A stretch of 64,000 nucleotides of DNA from Poriferisodalis sp965226645. Its GTDB lineage: Bacteria; Actinomycetota; Acidimicrobiia; Acidimicrobiales; Poriferisodalaceae. Both the position numbers and the translations under genes were made by a program. Location: positions 496,001 to 560,000 of the forward strand of contig CBDDDL010000002.1 in NCBI GenBank assembly GCA_965226645.1, given 5' to 3'. The notes under the pieces are model-generated. The model was not told the origin of the DNA. It searched no databases and saw only the letters and a list, made by a program, of their open reading frames with translations. Position 1 is the stretch's first letter. Every line of letters begins with the position of its first letter. This document shows, piece by piece, positions 52,840 to 61,745 of the stretch.

Positions 52840-54180
52840 GATTCTTGTGACTCGTTGAACAGTCCAAGACTCGGGAGGCCCCTGGTGGTTGTAGCTGGTT
52901 CTGTGGTGTTGGGGGGCGCGGATTGCGTGGAGATCACGCGGGTTCGCGTCGAGGGCAGCGAGATCGTGGTGTGGGTGCAGACGCCCGACGCGCAGACGGT
53001 GTGGTGCGGTGCGTGCGGTGCGCGGGCGCGGTCCAAGGGCCGCCGGGAGGTGCGGCTGCGCGACGCGCCGGGCCCGGGCGGCGCCGGGTGCGAGGTGCGG
53101 TGGCGCAAGCGCATCTGGTGGTGCCCGAGGGTCGAGTGCGAGGTGCGGACATGGACCGAGGAGTGCGAGCTGGCGGGTCCTCGGCGGGTGCCGGCCCGCC
53201 GGGCCGCGCAGTGGGCTGTGGGCCGTCTCGCAGCGGTGGAGGGCACCGTTGCGTCGGCGGCGCGTCGGCTGGGGGTCGCGTGGGCCACGGTGTGGTCCTG
53301 GGTCGGTGACGCTGCCCAGCAGGTCGCCGACGACCCGGAACGGGTGGGTCCGGCGGCGCGGCTGGGGCTCGACGAGACCGTGACGGGCTCCGCTGGGCGG
53401 GGCCGCCGCCGCCGCTGTGTGTCCGCCGCTGTCGATGCCGCGACCGGGCAGGTGCTCGACATCTTCGACGGCCGCGATGCCGCTGAGGTGGGCAGATGGC
53501 TCGCGTCCCAGCCCCCGCAATGGCTCGCAGGCATCGAGGTCGTGTGCTGTGACCCCCACGAGGGCTACCGCAGCGGCATCACACGCGCACGCCGCGACAC
53601 GCACCTGAGCGACAGCGTGAACATCGCAGCCGACGCATTCCACATCGTGCGCCTCGCGAACCAGGCGCTCGACAGCGCCCGCCGACGCGTCCACAACAAC
53701 ACCACCGGGCACCGAGGCCGCAAAGGCGACCCGCTCTACCACGCTCGCAAGCTGCTGCTGATGGGCGCCGAACGGCTCGACGCCGCCGGGTGGGACAAGA
53801 TGCTCGCCGCGCTCGACGCAGCCGACCCCGCAGACGAGATCCGCGAGTGCCGGGTCGCCAAAGAACACGTCCGCGACATCTTCCGCGCCGACGATCCCCT
53901 CGACGCGCAACAGCATCTCGACGAAGCGATCGCCTGGTGCGCACACCCCAACGCCCCGCCCGAGCTCGCCACCCTGGCCCGCACGCTGCGCCGCTGGCAC
54001 ACCGAAATCGGAACCGCCGTGCGAACCCGCACCAGCAACGCCCGCACCGAAGCAGCCAACGCACGAATCAACCACGTCAAACGATCAGCACGAGGCTTCC
54101 CCAACCTCGCCAACTACCGGCTCCGCATCCTGCTCGCCGCCGGCCGCAGGGCATGCCAACCTCAACCCGTCACACGAATC
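52840..54180 (+). mobile_element. ISL3-family element, ends only partly resolved
   Basis: An imperfect 19-bp inverted repeat, GATTCTTGTGACTCGTTGA at 52840-52858 and its counterpart at 54162-54180 (16 of 19 matches), brackets most of the transposase gene. No target duplication could be found outside it, and the transposase stop (54210) lies 30 bp beyond the right arm. The true termini are therefore probably slightly outside these coordinates, or the right end has been lost. Confidence 0.55.
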
Positions 54181-54210
54181 AGAACCCGACGTCCCAGCTT
54201 GGTTGCGTAG
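52885..54210 (+). CDS. ISL3-family transposase
   Basis: 441 residues from a GTG with GGGAGG at 52873-52878. The N-terminal zinc-finger-like part (TVWCGACGARARSKGRREV, WWCPRVECEVRTW) is followed by a helix-turn-helix (VASAARRLGVAWATVWSWVG) and the DDE domain: RLGLDETVTG, VVCCDPHEGYRSGI (second Asp) and RTSNARTEAANARINHVKRS (Glu region), ending GFPNLANYRLRILL, the classic ISL3 C-terminus. Frame intact; the final dozen residues beyond RILLAAGRR may derive from flanking DNA. Confidence 0.9.
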   Translation: MVVAGSVVLGGADCVEITRVRVEGSEIVVWVQTPDAQTVWCGACGARARSKGRREVRLRDAPGPGGAGCEVRWRKRIWWCPRVECEVRTWTEECELAGPRRVPARRAAQWAVGRLAAVEGTVASAARRLGVAWATVWSWVGDAAQQVADDPERVGPAARLGLDETVTGSAGRGRRRRCVSAAVDAATGQVLDIFDGRDAAEVGRWLASQPPQWLAGIEVVCCDPHEGYRSGITRARRDTHLSDSVNIAADAFHIVRLANQALDSARRRVHNNTTGHRGRKGDPLYHARKLLLMGAERLDAAGWDKMLAALDAADPADEIRECRVAKEHVRDIFRADDPLDAQQHLDEAIAWCAHPNAPPELATLARTLRRWHTEIGTAVRTRTSNARTEAANARINHVKRSARGFPNLANYRLRILLAAGRRACQPQPVTRIRTRRPSLVA

Positions 54211-54342
54211 AGCCCCTGATGGCGCCGCTGTACGCAGGGCTGCTCGCCTAGACCTTCCAATCGGGACTTCTTGAGGAAATGGGCCCCTCGGGCGGCGAGG
54301 GTGCTGCCACAGGGTCTTGCGAGACCTGAGAGACTGAGCGCC

Positions 54343-54714
54343 GTGGCACACAACGTTCTCGGCAGTGAGCTGCAGCCCTGCTCATACGACCCGCTGACGG
54401 GCTGGTTCCGCGATGGCTGCTGCAACACCGACTCCGGCGACCACGGAGTCCACACTGTGTGCGTCGTGATGACCGCTGAGTTCCTCGAGTTCTCCAAAGC
54501 GGCAGGCAACGACCTGTCGACGCCGCAGCCGGCCGGCGGCTTCAACGGACTGTCCCCCGGCGACCACTGGTGCCTGTGCGCGGCCCGCTGGACCGAGGCG
54601 CTCACCGCCGGAGCCGCACCCCAGGTCGTGCTGGAAGCGACCCATGCCCGCACCCTGGAATGGGCAGACCTCAGCGACCTCGAGGCCCACCGCTTCAGCG
54701 GCGACCCAGTCTGA
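54343..54714 (+). CDS. DUF2237 family protein
   Basis: 123-residue cytoplasmic protein, GTG start. The family signature is complete: LQPCSYDPLTGWFRDGCCNT, GDHGVHTVCVVMTAEFLEFS, TPQPAGGFNGLSPGDHWCLC and AARWTEALTAGAAPQVVLEA. The conserved cysteines may bind metal. Function unknown across the family; widespread in bacteria as a single small gene. A fragment of a second copy lies at 39392. Confidence 0.88.
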   Translation: MAHNVLGSELQPCSYDPLTGWFRDGCCNTDSGDHGVHTVCVVMTAEFLEFSKAAGNDLSTPQPAGGFNGLSPGDHWCLCAARWTEALTAGAAPQVVLEATHARTLEWADLSDLEAHRFSGDPV

Positions 54715-54792
54715 TCCGCGCGCCGCGAACATCTTGCGCTGCGTTCTGTGCGCCGCGCCGCGGCAGTGGCAACGCCCGCAGGAACGTCGCGT

Positions 54793-55578
54793 TCAGAAAT
54801 GTTGCCAAACAGGTTTGTTGCGGTATATCTCGCGGTAGTAGTCGGCTTGTCTCAGTTGCTGGCCGGCAGCTTCGTCGACGATGACCGTGGTGCGGGGGTG
54901 CAGCTGTAGAGCGGATGCGGGCATCATCGCAGTCACCGGTCCCTCCACAGCCTTGGCGATCGGTTCGCTCTTGGCCTCACCGGTAGCGATCAACACAATA
55001 TGTCGAGCCTCGAGAATGGTGCCGATGCCCTGGGTGATCCCATGGAGGGGAACCATGTCCGGATCGTTGGCGAAGAATCGGGCATTGTCTTCGCGGGTTG
55101 CCGTGGTGAGTGTCTTCAGGCGTGTTCTCGACACCAGCGAGGACGGCGGCTCGTTGAATCCGATGTGGCCGTTGCGGCCGATGCCGAGCAGCTGCAAATC
55201 GATTCCACCGGCGTTTGCGATGCGCCGCTCGTAGGTCTCTGCCGCCGTGGCGAGATCCGCTGGCGCGCATTGCGGAACGACCAGAGCGTTCGCTGGAACG
55301 TCCACCTGGTCGATGAACTCGCGCTCGATGAAGCTTCGGAACAACTGTGGATGTTCGGGGTCAAGGCCCACGTACTCATCGAGCAGGAACATTTGCGTGC
55401 GAGCGAAGCTCACTCGCCCATTGCCGTGACGCTCGATGAGCTCGTGGTAGGTGGGAAGTGGGGAGCTGCCCGTGGCCAGCCCGATGACCGCACGATCGGT
55501 GCCCCGGACCAGACGCTCGAAAGCGTCGGCCGCGATGATCGCAGCCTCCCGGGCGGAACCAGTGATGACGATCTCCAT
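54793..55578 (-). CDS. nagB: Glucosamine-6-phosphate deaminase
   Basis: 261-residue enzyme converting glucosamine-6-phosphate to fructose-6-phosphate and ammonia. Although the frame is open further upstream, the ATG at 55578 (MEIVITGSAREAA) sits 5 bp after the nagA stop. Active-site motifs: GLATGSSPLPTYHELIERH (phosphate loop), MFLLDEYVGL (Asp), GIGRNGHIGFNEPPSS (His, Glu) and the C-terminal lid. Intact. It is the last gene of the amino-sugar operon, whose upstream genes are damaged; with nagA broken it would need substrate from another source. Confidence 0.93.
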   Translation of the reverse strand: MEIVITGSAREAAIIAADAFERLVRGTDRAVIGLATGSSPLPTYHELIERHGNGRVSFARTQMFLLDEYVGLDPEHPQLFRSFIEREFIDQVDVPANALVVPQCAPADLATAAETYERRIANAGGIDLQLLGIGRNGHIGFNEPPSSLVSRTRLKTLTTATREDNARFFANDPDMVPLHGITQGIGTILEARHIVLIATGEAKSEPIAKAVEGPVTAMMPASALQLHPRTTVIVDEAAGQQLRQADYYREIYRNKPVWQHF

Positions 55579-55781
55579 TGCGGTTACGAGACCTTTGCGA
55601 GCGATCCTCGGAGACGGTGCTGAGCTGCATCGTCGACGTATGAGACTTGGCCACCGCAAATCGTCGCGTGCACCCGGTAGTCATCATCGAGGAGCACGAC
55701 GTCGGCGATCGAGCCCGGATCTAGACGCCCGCGGCGGGTCTCGCCGATAATCCCCGCCGGAATGGAGGTTGCGGCCGCTAG

Positions 55782-56803
55782 ATGATTAGTTCCAAGGGGT
55801 CGGGTCCACCGGTTGTGGGGTGAGGGTGTCCAAGCTCGGGGTGTGTATTCACGCTTCGATCTTGGAGGTTCTCAGCATGGGCCCGGACTTGGACACCCTC
55901 GCGACCGCACTGTATGTGAGGATCGATGACCTGTTGGCGCAGAACCTTGGGTGGGCGCCGCAGCGGCCTGTGGTGGGGTTCGCCCCGAAGCTGTCGGACG
56001 CGGAGCTGGTCACCCTGGCGGTGATCTCGGCGCTGCTGGGCTATGACAACGAGTCGCAGTTCGTGCGCTACGCGAAAGCGCATCTGGGGCCGTGGTTCCC
56101 CTATCTGCCCAACCGCGACGGCTACAACAAGCGGCTGCGGCGCAGCGGCGAGATGATCGCTCGGGTGAGGGAGTGTCTCGCACGCGAGTGCGAGTCGTGG
56201 CACGACGACGTGTGGCTGGTCGACTCCACCCCGGTCGAGTGCGGCACCAGCCGCGAGACCCAAAAGCGCTCTGACCTCGCGGGATGGGCCCAATACGGCT
56301 GGTGCGCGTCGCATTCGCGGTACTTCTGGGGTCTGCGGCTGCATCTTGTGGCCACCCCGTCGGGGCTGCCGATCGCGTTCGCTCTCGCCGGCGCGAAAGC
56401 CGACGAACGCGACGTCTGCGCGGCCATGATCGCCGCGGCCGGGATCGCCCGGCCCGGCCAGACCCTCATCGCCGACAAGGGCTACCGCTCTGCTGCGTTC
56501 GAAGCCGACCTCAACGACGCCGGCATCACCGTGCTGCGCCCTGCCACCCGATCCGAACCCCCACGGCCCGGCGCCAGATTCCTGCGGCCCCTGCGCCAGA
56601 TCATCGAATCGATCAACCAGACCCTCAAAGGCCAGCTCAGCCTCGAACGCCACAAAGGACGCACCCGCTCCGGCGTCGCCGTGCGCGTCCTCACACGGCT
56701 CCTCGCCCTCACCGCCGCCATCTGGCACAACGAGACCCACCGACACAGCCGACCAGCACGCTCACTCACCTCCTACGACCACTAACCCCTTGGAACTAAT
56801 CAT
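55782..56803 (+). mobile_element. IS982/IS5-like insertion sequence inside nagA
   Basis: 1022-bp element with 19-bp perfect terminal inverted repeats (ATGATTAGTTCCAAGGGGT at 55782-55800 and its complement ending at 56803), flanked by CTAG at 55778-55781 and 56804-56807. The reading frame of nagA proves that CTAG is the duplicated target. Contains one intact transposase gene on the opposite strand to nagA. Clean ends suggest recent insertion. Confidence 0.93.
55877..56785 (+). CDS. IS982-like DDE transposase
   Basis: 302 residues from an ATG with GGAGG at 55863. Motifs: FAPKLSDAELVTLAVISALL, FPYLPNRDGYNKRLRRSGEM, the first Asp in VWLVDSTPVECG, ADKGYRSAAFEADL (second Asp) and RQIIESINQTLKGQLSLER (Glu), as in IS982 and related IS4/IS5 superfamily enzymes. 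The 4-bp CTAG duplication is more typical of IS5 relatives than of IS982, so the exact family label is open. Intact frame. Confidence 0.87.
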   Translation: MGPDLDTLATALYVRIDDLLAQNLGWAPQRPVVGFAPKLSDAELVTLAVISALLGYDNESQFVRYAKAHLGPWFPYLPNRDGYNKRLRRSGEMIARVRECLARECESWHDDVWLVDSTPVECGTSRETQKRSDLAGWAQYGWCASHSRYFWGLRLHLVATPSGLPIAFALAGAKADERDVCAAMIAAAGIARPGQTLIADKGYRSAAFEADLNDAGITVLRPATRSEPPRPGARFLRPLRQIIESINQTLKGQLSLERHKGRTRSGVAVRVLTRLLALTAAIWHNETHRHSRPARSLTSYDH

Positions 56804-57811
56804 CTAGAGCTTCGTGCCCGCCACAGCACGTGAACTCTGCAAGATTGGCCGCAGCGTGATTCATGCTCACCACGCTGCCGGCCAGTACACCGTCAGCAGT
56901 CCGCACGCTCGCTCCGTCGAAGACGGTGGGAATGCCAGCTAGCCGGTAGGTGCCGGGGGGCTGCCCCATTGCCGCTACAGCATCGGTCACTAGGGCGATG
57001 CCATCGGGTCCCTTGGCGTTCCAGGCCGCGGCCACCGCAATGGGTGCTACGTGCACGCCGTCGACAATCATGGTGGCGGTAAGGCGCGAGTCCGCCAAGG
57101 CCACGCCGACCAGATTGGGGCGTCGATGCCCGAAAGGGGCCATCGCGTTGAACAGATGGGTGACTGTGCTGACGCCCGCGGTGATGGCCGCAAGCGTCTC
57201 GTCGGCGGTAGCTGCCGAGTGGCCGGCGGCGACGACGATGCCCCTGCGGTGGAGTTCGCCTATGGCGTCGAGCGCGTTGGCCAACTCTGGTGCGATCGTC
57301 ACCATTGCGACGCCCGCGGAGCGATGCCAGCCGTTGATTACATCGGCACTGACGCCGGTCAGGTATTCAGGCGGGTGCACGCCAGCAAGCCGCGTGTTGA
57401 GCATCGGACCCTCAAAGTGGGCTCCGAGGGGCTCGGCGCCGCAGTATCCGGTGGGTCGTGCCCGCAACGCCTCCAGCATCGCGCTGGGGAGGCTGCGGGG
57501 CCCGGAGATGATCGTCGGGAGGAACGACGTCACCCCGCTGCGGGGCAGCTTGCGCCCCAGTTCCCACACGACCCCCGGGTCGTCCTGGAGGTCGTGGCCG
57601 TAGCCGCCGTTGATCTGCAGGTCGATCAACCCCGGCGAGACCACAAGCCCAGACGCGTCAATCGTTGCGGTGTCCTCAGGGTCTTTCTGAGACGCGGGCG
57701 CGACGGAGTCGGCGGGGCTGAGCGCAGTGATGGTGTCGCCCTCGAAGGTGAGGGTGAGCGCCTCGAGTCCTGATGTGGTGAGGCATCGTCCTCCGACGAC
57801 GCTGACCGCGG

Positions 57812-58764
57812 TCACTCCGACCGACTCCAGCGTGTCAGAGCGGCTGCTCCGATAACGCCGACCGGTTCGGGAGGCTTGAGCATGATTCGATCAGCGAGAT
57901 TGAGAGCCCGTGTATATGGAGATCGACTCTGGAGGCGGCGCAGGCCTTGTCGGAGAGCGTCCATGAGCAGCGAGGTGCCGACGTCTGCGACGCCACCGCC
58001 GATCACGATGCGGTCGATGTCAAATGTCAGCGCAAGAGTATGGATGGCGCGGGTGAGATGCTCGACGGCACACCGCAGGATGAGCGTCGCTTTGTCGTCG
58101 CCGCGGCCGACAGCGGCGAAGAGCGCCTCCACCGATGAGTGCCGACCCGACGGAAGCCACTGACGAGCGAGGGCTGGCCCCGACGCCACTGCCTCGAGAC
58201 AGCCTTGCAGCCCGCATGCGCATTGCGGTCCGTCGGGATCGGCAAGAAGGTGGCCGATCTCACCGGCAAAGCCGTTTTGGCCTCGGTAGATGCGCCCATC
58301 GAGGATCACGCCCGCGCTGACGCCTGTGCCGATGTTGAGATATGCGAGGTCACGAAGGCCGCAATCGTCACGACGGAGGATCTCATAGACGCCCAGGGCG
58401 GCCGCGTCGACGTCGTTGGCGATCCAGCAGGGAGCCCTGAGGGTGGCTTTCAGACGGGACACGATGTCGAGGGCGTCATCACCGATCCCGAGGTTGAACG
58501 CGTGCCGAACCGATCCGGCTGAGCCATCCACAATGCCGGGAAGACCGATCCCGACACCCTTGAGCTGTTGCCCCTCGGACTGCAGCGCGGCGATCGTGTC
58601 GATGATGCCCGCCCCGACCTGGTCCACTGACCGCGGAGCGGCGCGCCCCCAGTCAGTGTCGACACCTTCAGGTCGGAAATAACGTTGAAGTGCTCATCAA
58701 AGGAAGCCGCGTGGGTCTTCGTCCCACCTACGTCTACACCGATCACAACGCCGCTGAGCTCCAT
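57812..58764 (-). pseudogene. ROK-family sugar kinase, frameshifted
   Basis: About 317 codons. The start (58764) reads MELSGVVIGVDVGGTKTHAA, the ATP-binding DxGGTK motif, then NVISDLKVSTLTG. Near 58650-58665, at the GGGGG run, the frame shifts by one base and continues RAAPRSVDQVGAGIIDTIAA. The rest is well preserved: the zinc site CACGLQGCLEAVASG with upstream GEIGHLL, and FDIDRIVIGGGVADVG. It would phosphorylate an amino sugar (GlcNAc or ManNAc kinase type) feeding NagA. One lost G explains the break, so a sequencing error is possible. Confidence 0.82.
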
Positions 58765-58772
58765 CGCGTGGC

Positions 58773-59248
58773 TCACCGGTCCTCGCCAAGACGCAGGGCG
58801 AGTCCGGTCGCGGTATCGAACAGGTGCAGGCTCGGCCTGTTGATTGCCAGGTCGATCGTGTCGCCGACGGCTACTTGACTCGTGGGTGACAGGCGGGCCA
58901 GGCACAAGGCACCCTCCCTGGGTTCGACAACCGACGCCTCAACAAGTTCGGGCGTGTCGATCTCAGCGCCGGCCGCCTCGATGGTGGTGTGGACAACAAG
59001 CTCCGATCCGAGCGCTTCGACCAGATCCACCCGCACCCGAACCGAAGGCCAGTCGGCGTTGTCGCGGGTCCGCTCGACCAGCCACTCGGGGCGAATGCCG
59101 ACCACAACTTCTTGCCCGTCGATACCGGAGGACTCGTCGCCCTTCGTCTGCTCATCGGGCAGCGGAAATGAATGAGCGCCAAAGACGACGTGAGCGGCCG
59201 TGGCAGTTCGCTCTATCCGACCCTGATAGAGGGCGAACTCCATCGGTG
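58773..59248 (-). pseudogene. Sugar ABC importer ATPase (MsmK/UgpC type), C-terminal fragment
   Basis: Only the last 158 residues remain: PPMEFALYQGRIERTATAAH, VVVGIRPEWLVERTRD and VRVDLVEALGSELVVHTTIE are the TOBE-like regulatory domain of MsmK/UgpC/MalK proteins, ending LHLFDTATGLALRLGEDR. The nucleotide-binding domain is gone, replaced at 59249 by an IS30-type element. It is the first gene of the amino-sugar operon (8 bp before the ROK gene), which indicates that the operon once carried its own importer energiser. Confidence 0.85.
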
Positions 59249-60282
59249 GTTGCAAGTGAACGGTCATGATGACCGTTGCGAACACATGCAGCCGACCGAT
59301 GGAGGTGTCCAGTATGGCAGCGAGGCTGAGTTTGGATGAGCGGGTGTTCATCGAGTCGTCGCTCGGGGCGGGCCGCAGCGTCGCGGACGCAGCGCAGCGG
59401 CTGGGCCGTGATCGGTCCACGGTGCATCGCGAGCTGGCCCGCTGCGCCGGGCGGGCGGGCTATGACGCTCGCTGGGCGCACGCGTCGGCATGCGCGAGGG
59501 CGCGACGAGAGCGAACGCCCAAGCTGGCGGCCGATCGGGTGCTGGCCGCCGCGGTCGATGAGCGCTTGAAGCTGAGGTGGTCCCCGCACGCGACCGCGGC
59601 GGACCTGCGCGAGGCGGGCATGAGGGTGTGCGCGGAGACGATCTATCGGGCGTGCTACGCGAACGACGCGCGCAGCGGCCTGCCCGCCGGGCACCTGGGC
59701 GAAGCTGCCGCGGCGCTGCCGGCGCCGTCGGCCGCGCAGCGTCGCGCAGGCCCAAAAGCCCAGCCCGCTGGGGGAATACCGGCCGATAGCCGACCGGCCC
59801 GACGACGTCGAGGACCGTATAGAGCCCGGCCACTGGGAAGGCGACCTCATCGTCGGCAAAGCGAACCTCACCGCCGCGGTCACCCTCGCAGAGCGCACCA
59901 GCCGCTACACGGTCACCGCAGCGCTGCCCGACGGCTACGGCGCGCCGGCCAGGTCGCCGCCGCGGTCACCGCGGCGCTGGGCCGCCAGCCCGCAGCGCTC
60001 GTGCGCAGCCTCACCTGGGACCAAGGCCGCGAGATGGCCCGCTGGGCCGACGTCGAGGCCGCGCTCGGCATCGAGGTGTTCTTCTGCGAGCCGCGCTCGC
60101 CGTGGCAGCGACCCACCAACGAGCAGACCAACGGACTGCTGCGCCGATGGCTCCCCAAAGGCACCAGCCTCGACATCGGACAACTGCGGCTCTCGGTCAT
60201 CGAGGACAACCTCAACCACATGCCCCGCCGACTCCACCACTGGACATCAGCACACGACATCTACACTCAACTCACTTGCAAC
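59249..60282 (+). mobile_element. IS30-family element, degenerate
   Basis: About 1034 bp with an 11-bp perfect inverted repeat at the ends (GTTGCAAGTGA at 59249-59259, complement at 60272-60282). No matching target duplication: the left flank belongs to the sugar ATPase gene while the right end is directly followed by an IS110 element, so the right flank has been rearranged. Transposase gene broken. Confidence 0.7.
59314..60282 (+). pseudogene. IS30-family transposase with two compensating frameshifts
   Basis: The N-terminal helix-turn-helix region is intact (RLSLDERVFIESSLGAGRSV, LGRDRSTVHRELARCAGRAG). The catalytic core PLGEYRPIADRPDDVEDRIE, GHWEGDLIVGKANL and LAERTSRYTVTAALPDGYG lies in a second frame from about 59755 to 59945. 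The end (LTWDQGREMARWADVEAALG, FFCEPRSPWQRPTNEQTNGL) returns to the first frame. Two one-base shifts are therefore needed. The frame then reads on into the IS110 element. Non-functional as it stands. Confidence 0.8.
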
Positions 60283-60299
60283 ACTCATAATGGTTGGGC

Positions 60300-60470
60300 C
60301 CTGTCGGCAGGAGAGGGTCTGACCCGAGTTGCAACCGGCCCCTCGTGGTGCCCTGCGGTGGATCTGTCGGCTTTGTCTGGTCGGCGGGGCGCGCACCGAC
60401 CGGCCCGACGGATGTGACCCGATAGGAGCCTTGTAAGCCACACCGTGAGTGTTCTGTCCGCCGTCGCGGC
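60300..60470 (+). ncRNA. Candidate IS110 bridge RNA, copy 2
   Basis: Untranslated leader upstream of the transposase. Four segments follow the order of an IS110 bridge RNA. Left target guide TTGCAAC (60329-60335) is identical to the left flank (60276-60282). Right target guide CGGTGGAT (60356-60363) is the exact reverse complement of the right flank ATCCACCG (61746-61753). Left donor guide ATAGGAGC (60422-60429) is identical to the element's right end (61738-61745). Right donor guide TGAGTG (60446-60451) is complementary to CACTCA at the left junction. The leader is also rich in short GC stems. RNA ends are approximate. Confidence 0.7.
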
Positions 60471-60517
60471 CGGTGGCGCCCCCGACAGTGAGATGACCAC
60501 AAGGAGGCATCACCATC

Positions 60518-61732
60518 ATGACACAGGACCGCCCCGCCGTATTCGGCGGGGTCGACACCCACAAGCACACCCATGTCGCCGCCGTCCTCGACGGCGCCGG
60601 ACGGGTCTTGGGCAGCGCCGCGTTCGACGCGGACACCGCCGGCTACACGGCGCTGCTGGGATGGCTCGGCGGCCACGGCAGCGTCGAGCGCGTCGGCGTG
60701 GAGGGAACCGGCTCCTACGGCGCGGGCCTCGCCCGGCACCTCACGGCTGCCGGCGTCGACGTCGTCGATGTGAACCGCCCGAACCGCCAGATGCGCCGCC
60801 GCCGCGGCAAGACCGACACCGTCGACGCGGAGGCAGCGGCGCGGGCCGCGCTCAACGGCAGTGCCGCAGTGGTGCCCAAGAGCGCCGACGGATGCGTCGA
60901 GGCGATCAGGACCCTGCGTGTGGCGCGCCGCTCCGCGGTCAAGGCCCGCACCGTCGCCGCCAACCAGATCGACGCTGTCGTCGTGACCGCCCCCGAGCCC
61001 GTCAAAGACCGCCTGCGGGCACTGAACACCGCCCGCACCGTCGCCGCCTGCGCCCGGATGCGGCCCGGCACACACGGTGATCTCGTCCGCTCTGCGGCCA
61101 AGCGGGCGCTGCGCTCCCTGGCCCGCCGCCACCAGGCTCTCACCGCGGAGATCAAGCACCTCGACGCCGAGCTGCGCCGCCTGTGCGAACGAGCCAACCC
61201 GGCGCTGCTGGGCGCTTGCGGCGTCGGCGCGGAGACCGCGGCCGCGCTGCTCGTCGCCGCCGGCGACAACCCCGAGCGGCTGCGCAGCGAGGCGTCCTTC
61301 GCCGCCCTGTGCGGCACCAGCCCCATCGAGGCGTCCTCAGGCCGAACGGTGCGCCACCGGCTCAACCGCGGCGGCAACCGCCAGGCCAACAACGCACTGT
61401 GGCGCATCGCGATGGTCCGCCTGCGCGTCGACGAGCGCAGCATCGCCTACGCCGCCCGCCTCACCGCCGAGGGCAAGACCCGACGCGAGATACTCCGCTG
61501 CCTCAAACGCCACATCGCACGCGAGGTCTACAAGCTGATCATCGACCCGCCCGACGTCGCCCACGCAGCGGACCTGCGCCGCCACCGCACCCAACGAGGG
61601 CTCACCATCCACCACACAGCCCGAGCCCTCGGAGCCGCACCCAACCCGATATCCGAACTCGAAAGAGGCATCATCCACAACCGCGACCTCGCCGAACGCT
61701 ACCAGCGACACCTCGCACAGACCGGGAGTTGA
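60518..61732 (+). CDS. IS110-family transposase (DEDD recombinase)
   Basis: 404 residues, ATG with AAGGAGG upstream. The RuvC-like DEDD site is Asp13 (GGVDTHKHTHV), Glu62 (VGVEGTGSYG), Asp100 and Asp103 (GKTDTVDAEAAA). The C-terminal transposase-20 domain with the catalytic Ser region is CGTSPIEASSGRTVRHRLNR followed by GGNRQANNALWRIAMVRL. Intact, and therefore a candidate to mobilise both IS110 copies using their leader RNAs. The extra C-terminal helices after residue 340 are basic. Confidence 0.92.
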   Translation: MTQDRPAVFGGVDTHKHTHVAAVLDGAGRVLGSAAFDADTAGYTALLGWLGGHGSVERVGVEGTGSYGAGLARHLTAAGVDVVDVNRPNRQMRRRRGKTDTVDAEAAARAALNGSAAVVPKSADGCVEAIRTLRVARRSAVKARTVAANQIDAVVVTAPEPVKDRLRALNTARTVAACARMRPGTHGDLVRSAAKRALRSLARRHQALTAEIKHLDAELRRLCERANPALLGACGVGAETAAALLVAAGDNPERLRSEASFAALCGTSPIEASSGRTVRHRLNRGGNRQANNALWRIAMVRLRVDERSIAYAARLTAEGKTRREILRCLKRHIAREVYKLIIDPPDVAHAADLRRHRTQRGLTIHHTARALGAAPNPISELERGIIHNRDLAERYQRHLAQTGS

Positions 61733-61745
61733 CAAACATAGGAGC

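Larger units (their letters stand above)
55584..57815 (-). pseudogene. nagA: N-acetylglucosamine-6-phosphate deacetylase, split by an insertion sequence
   Basis: The N-terminal 337 codons (57815-56804) include LVVSPGLIDLQINGGYGHDL, HFEGPMLNTRLAGVHPPEY (metal-site Glu), VVAAGHSAATADETL, THLFNAMAPFGHR and LVTDAVAAMGQ. The C-terminal part (55781-55584) reads AATSIPAGIIGETRRGRLDP and RVHATICGGQVSYVDD. Between them is a 1022-bp element with a 4-bp CTAG duplication; deleting the element and one CTAG gives a 402-codon frame with GHEALAAATS across the join. The ATG overlaps the upstream ROK gene by four bases. Product truncated before the last 65 residues, so probably inactive. Confidence 0.92.
60283..61745 (+). 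mobile_element. IS110-family element, copy 2 (intact)
   Basis: 1463-bp element aligned end to end with copy 1. It begins ACTCATAATGG directly after TTGCAAC, which is the terminal sequence of the IS30 element, and ends ATAGGAGC before ATCCACCGG. No inverted repeats or target duplication. The dinucleotide CA spans both junctions, as in copy 1, and is a candidate core. It carries a 235-bp leader with guide-like segments and an intact transposase. Confidence 0.9.

Noticed and set aside
52807..54260. Target-site duplication for the ISL3 element
   Set aside because: No matching 8-bp pair could be found beside the imperfect inverted repeat, so no exact boundary is claimed.
59220..60290. Simple IS30 insertion with target duplication in the sugar ATPase gene
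   Set aside because: The right flank does not continue the ATPase gene and shows no short direct repeat with the left flank; a rearrangement must have followed.
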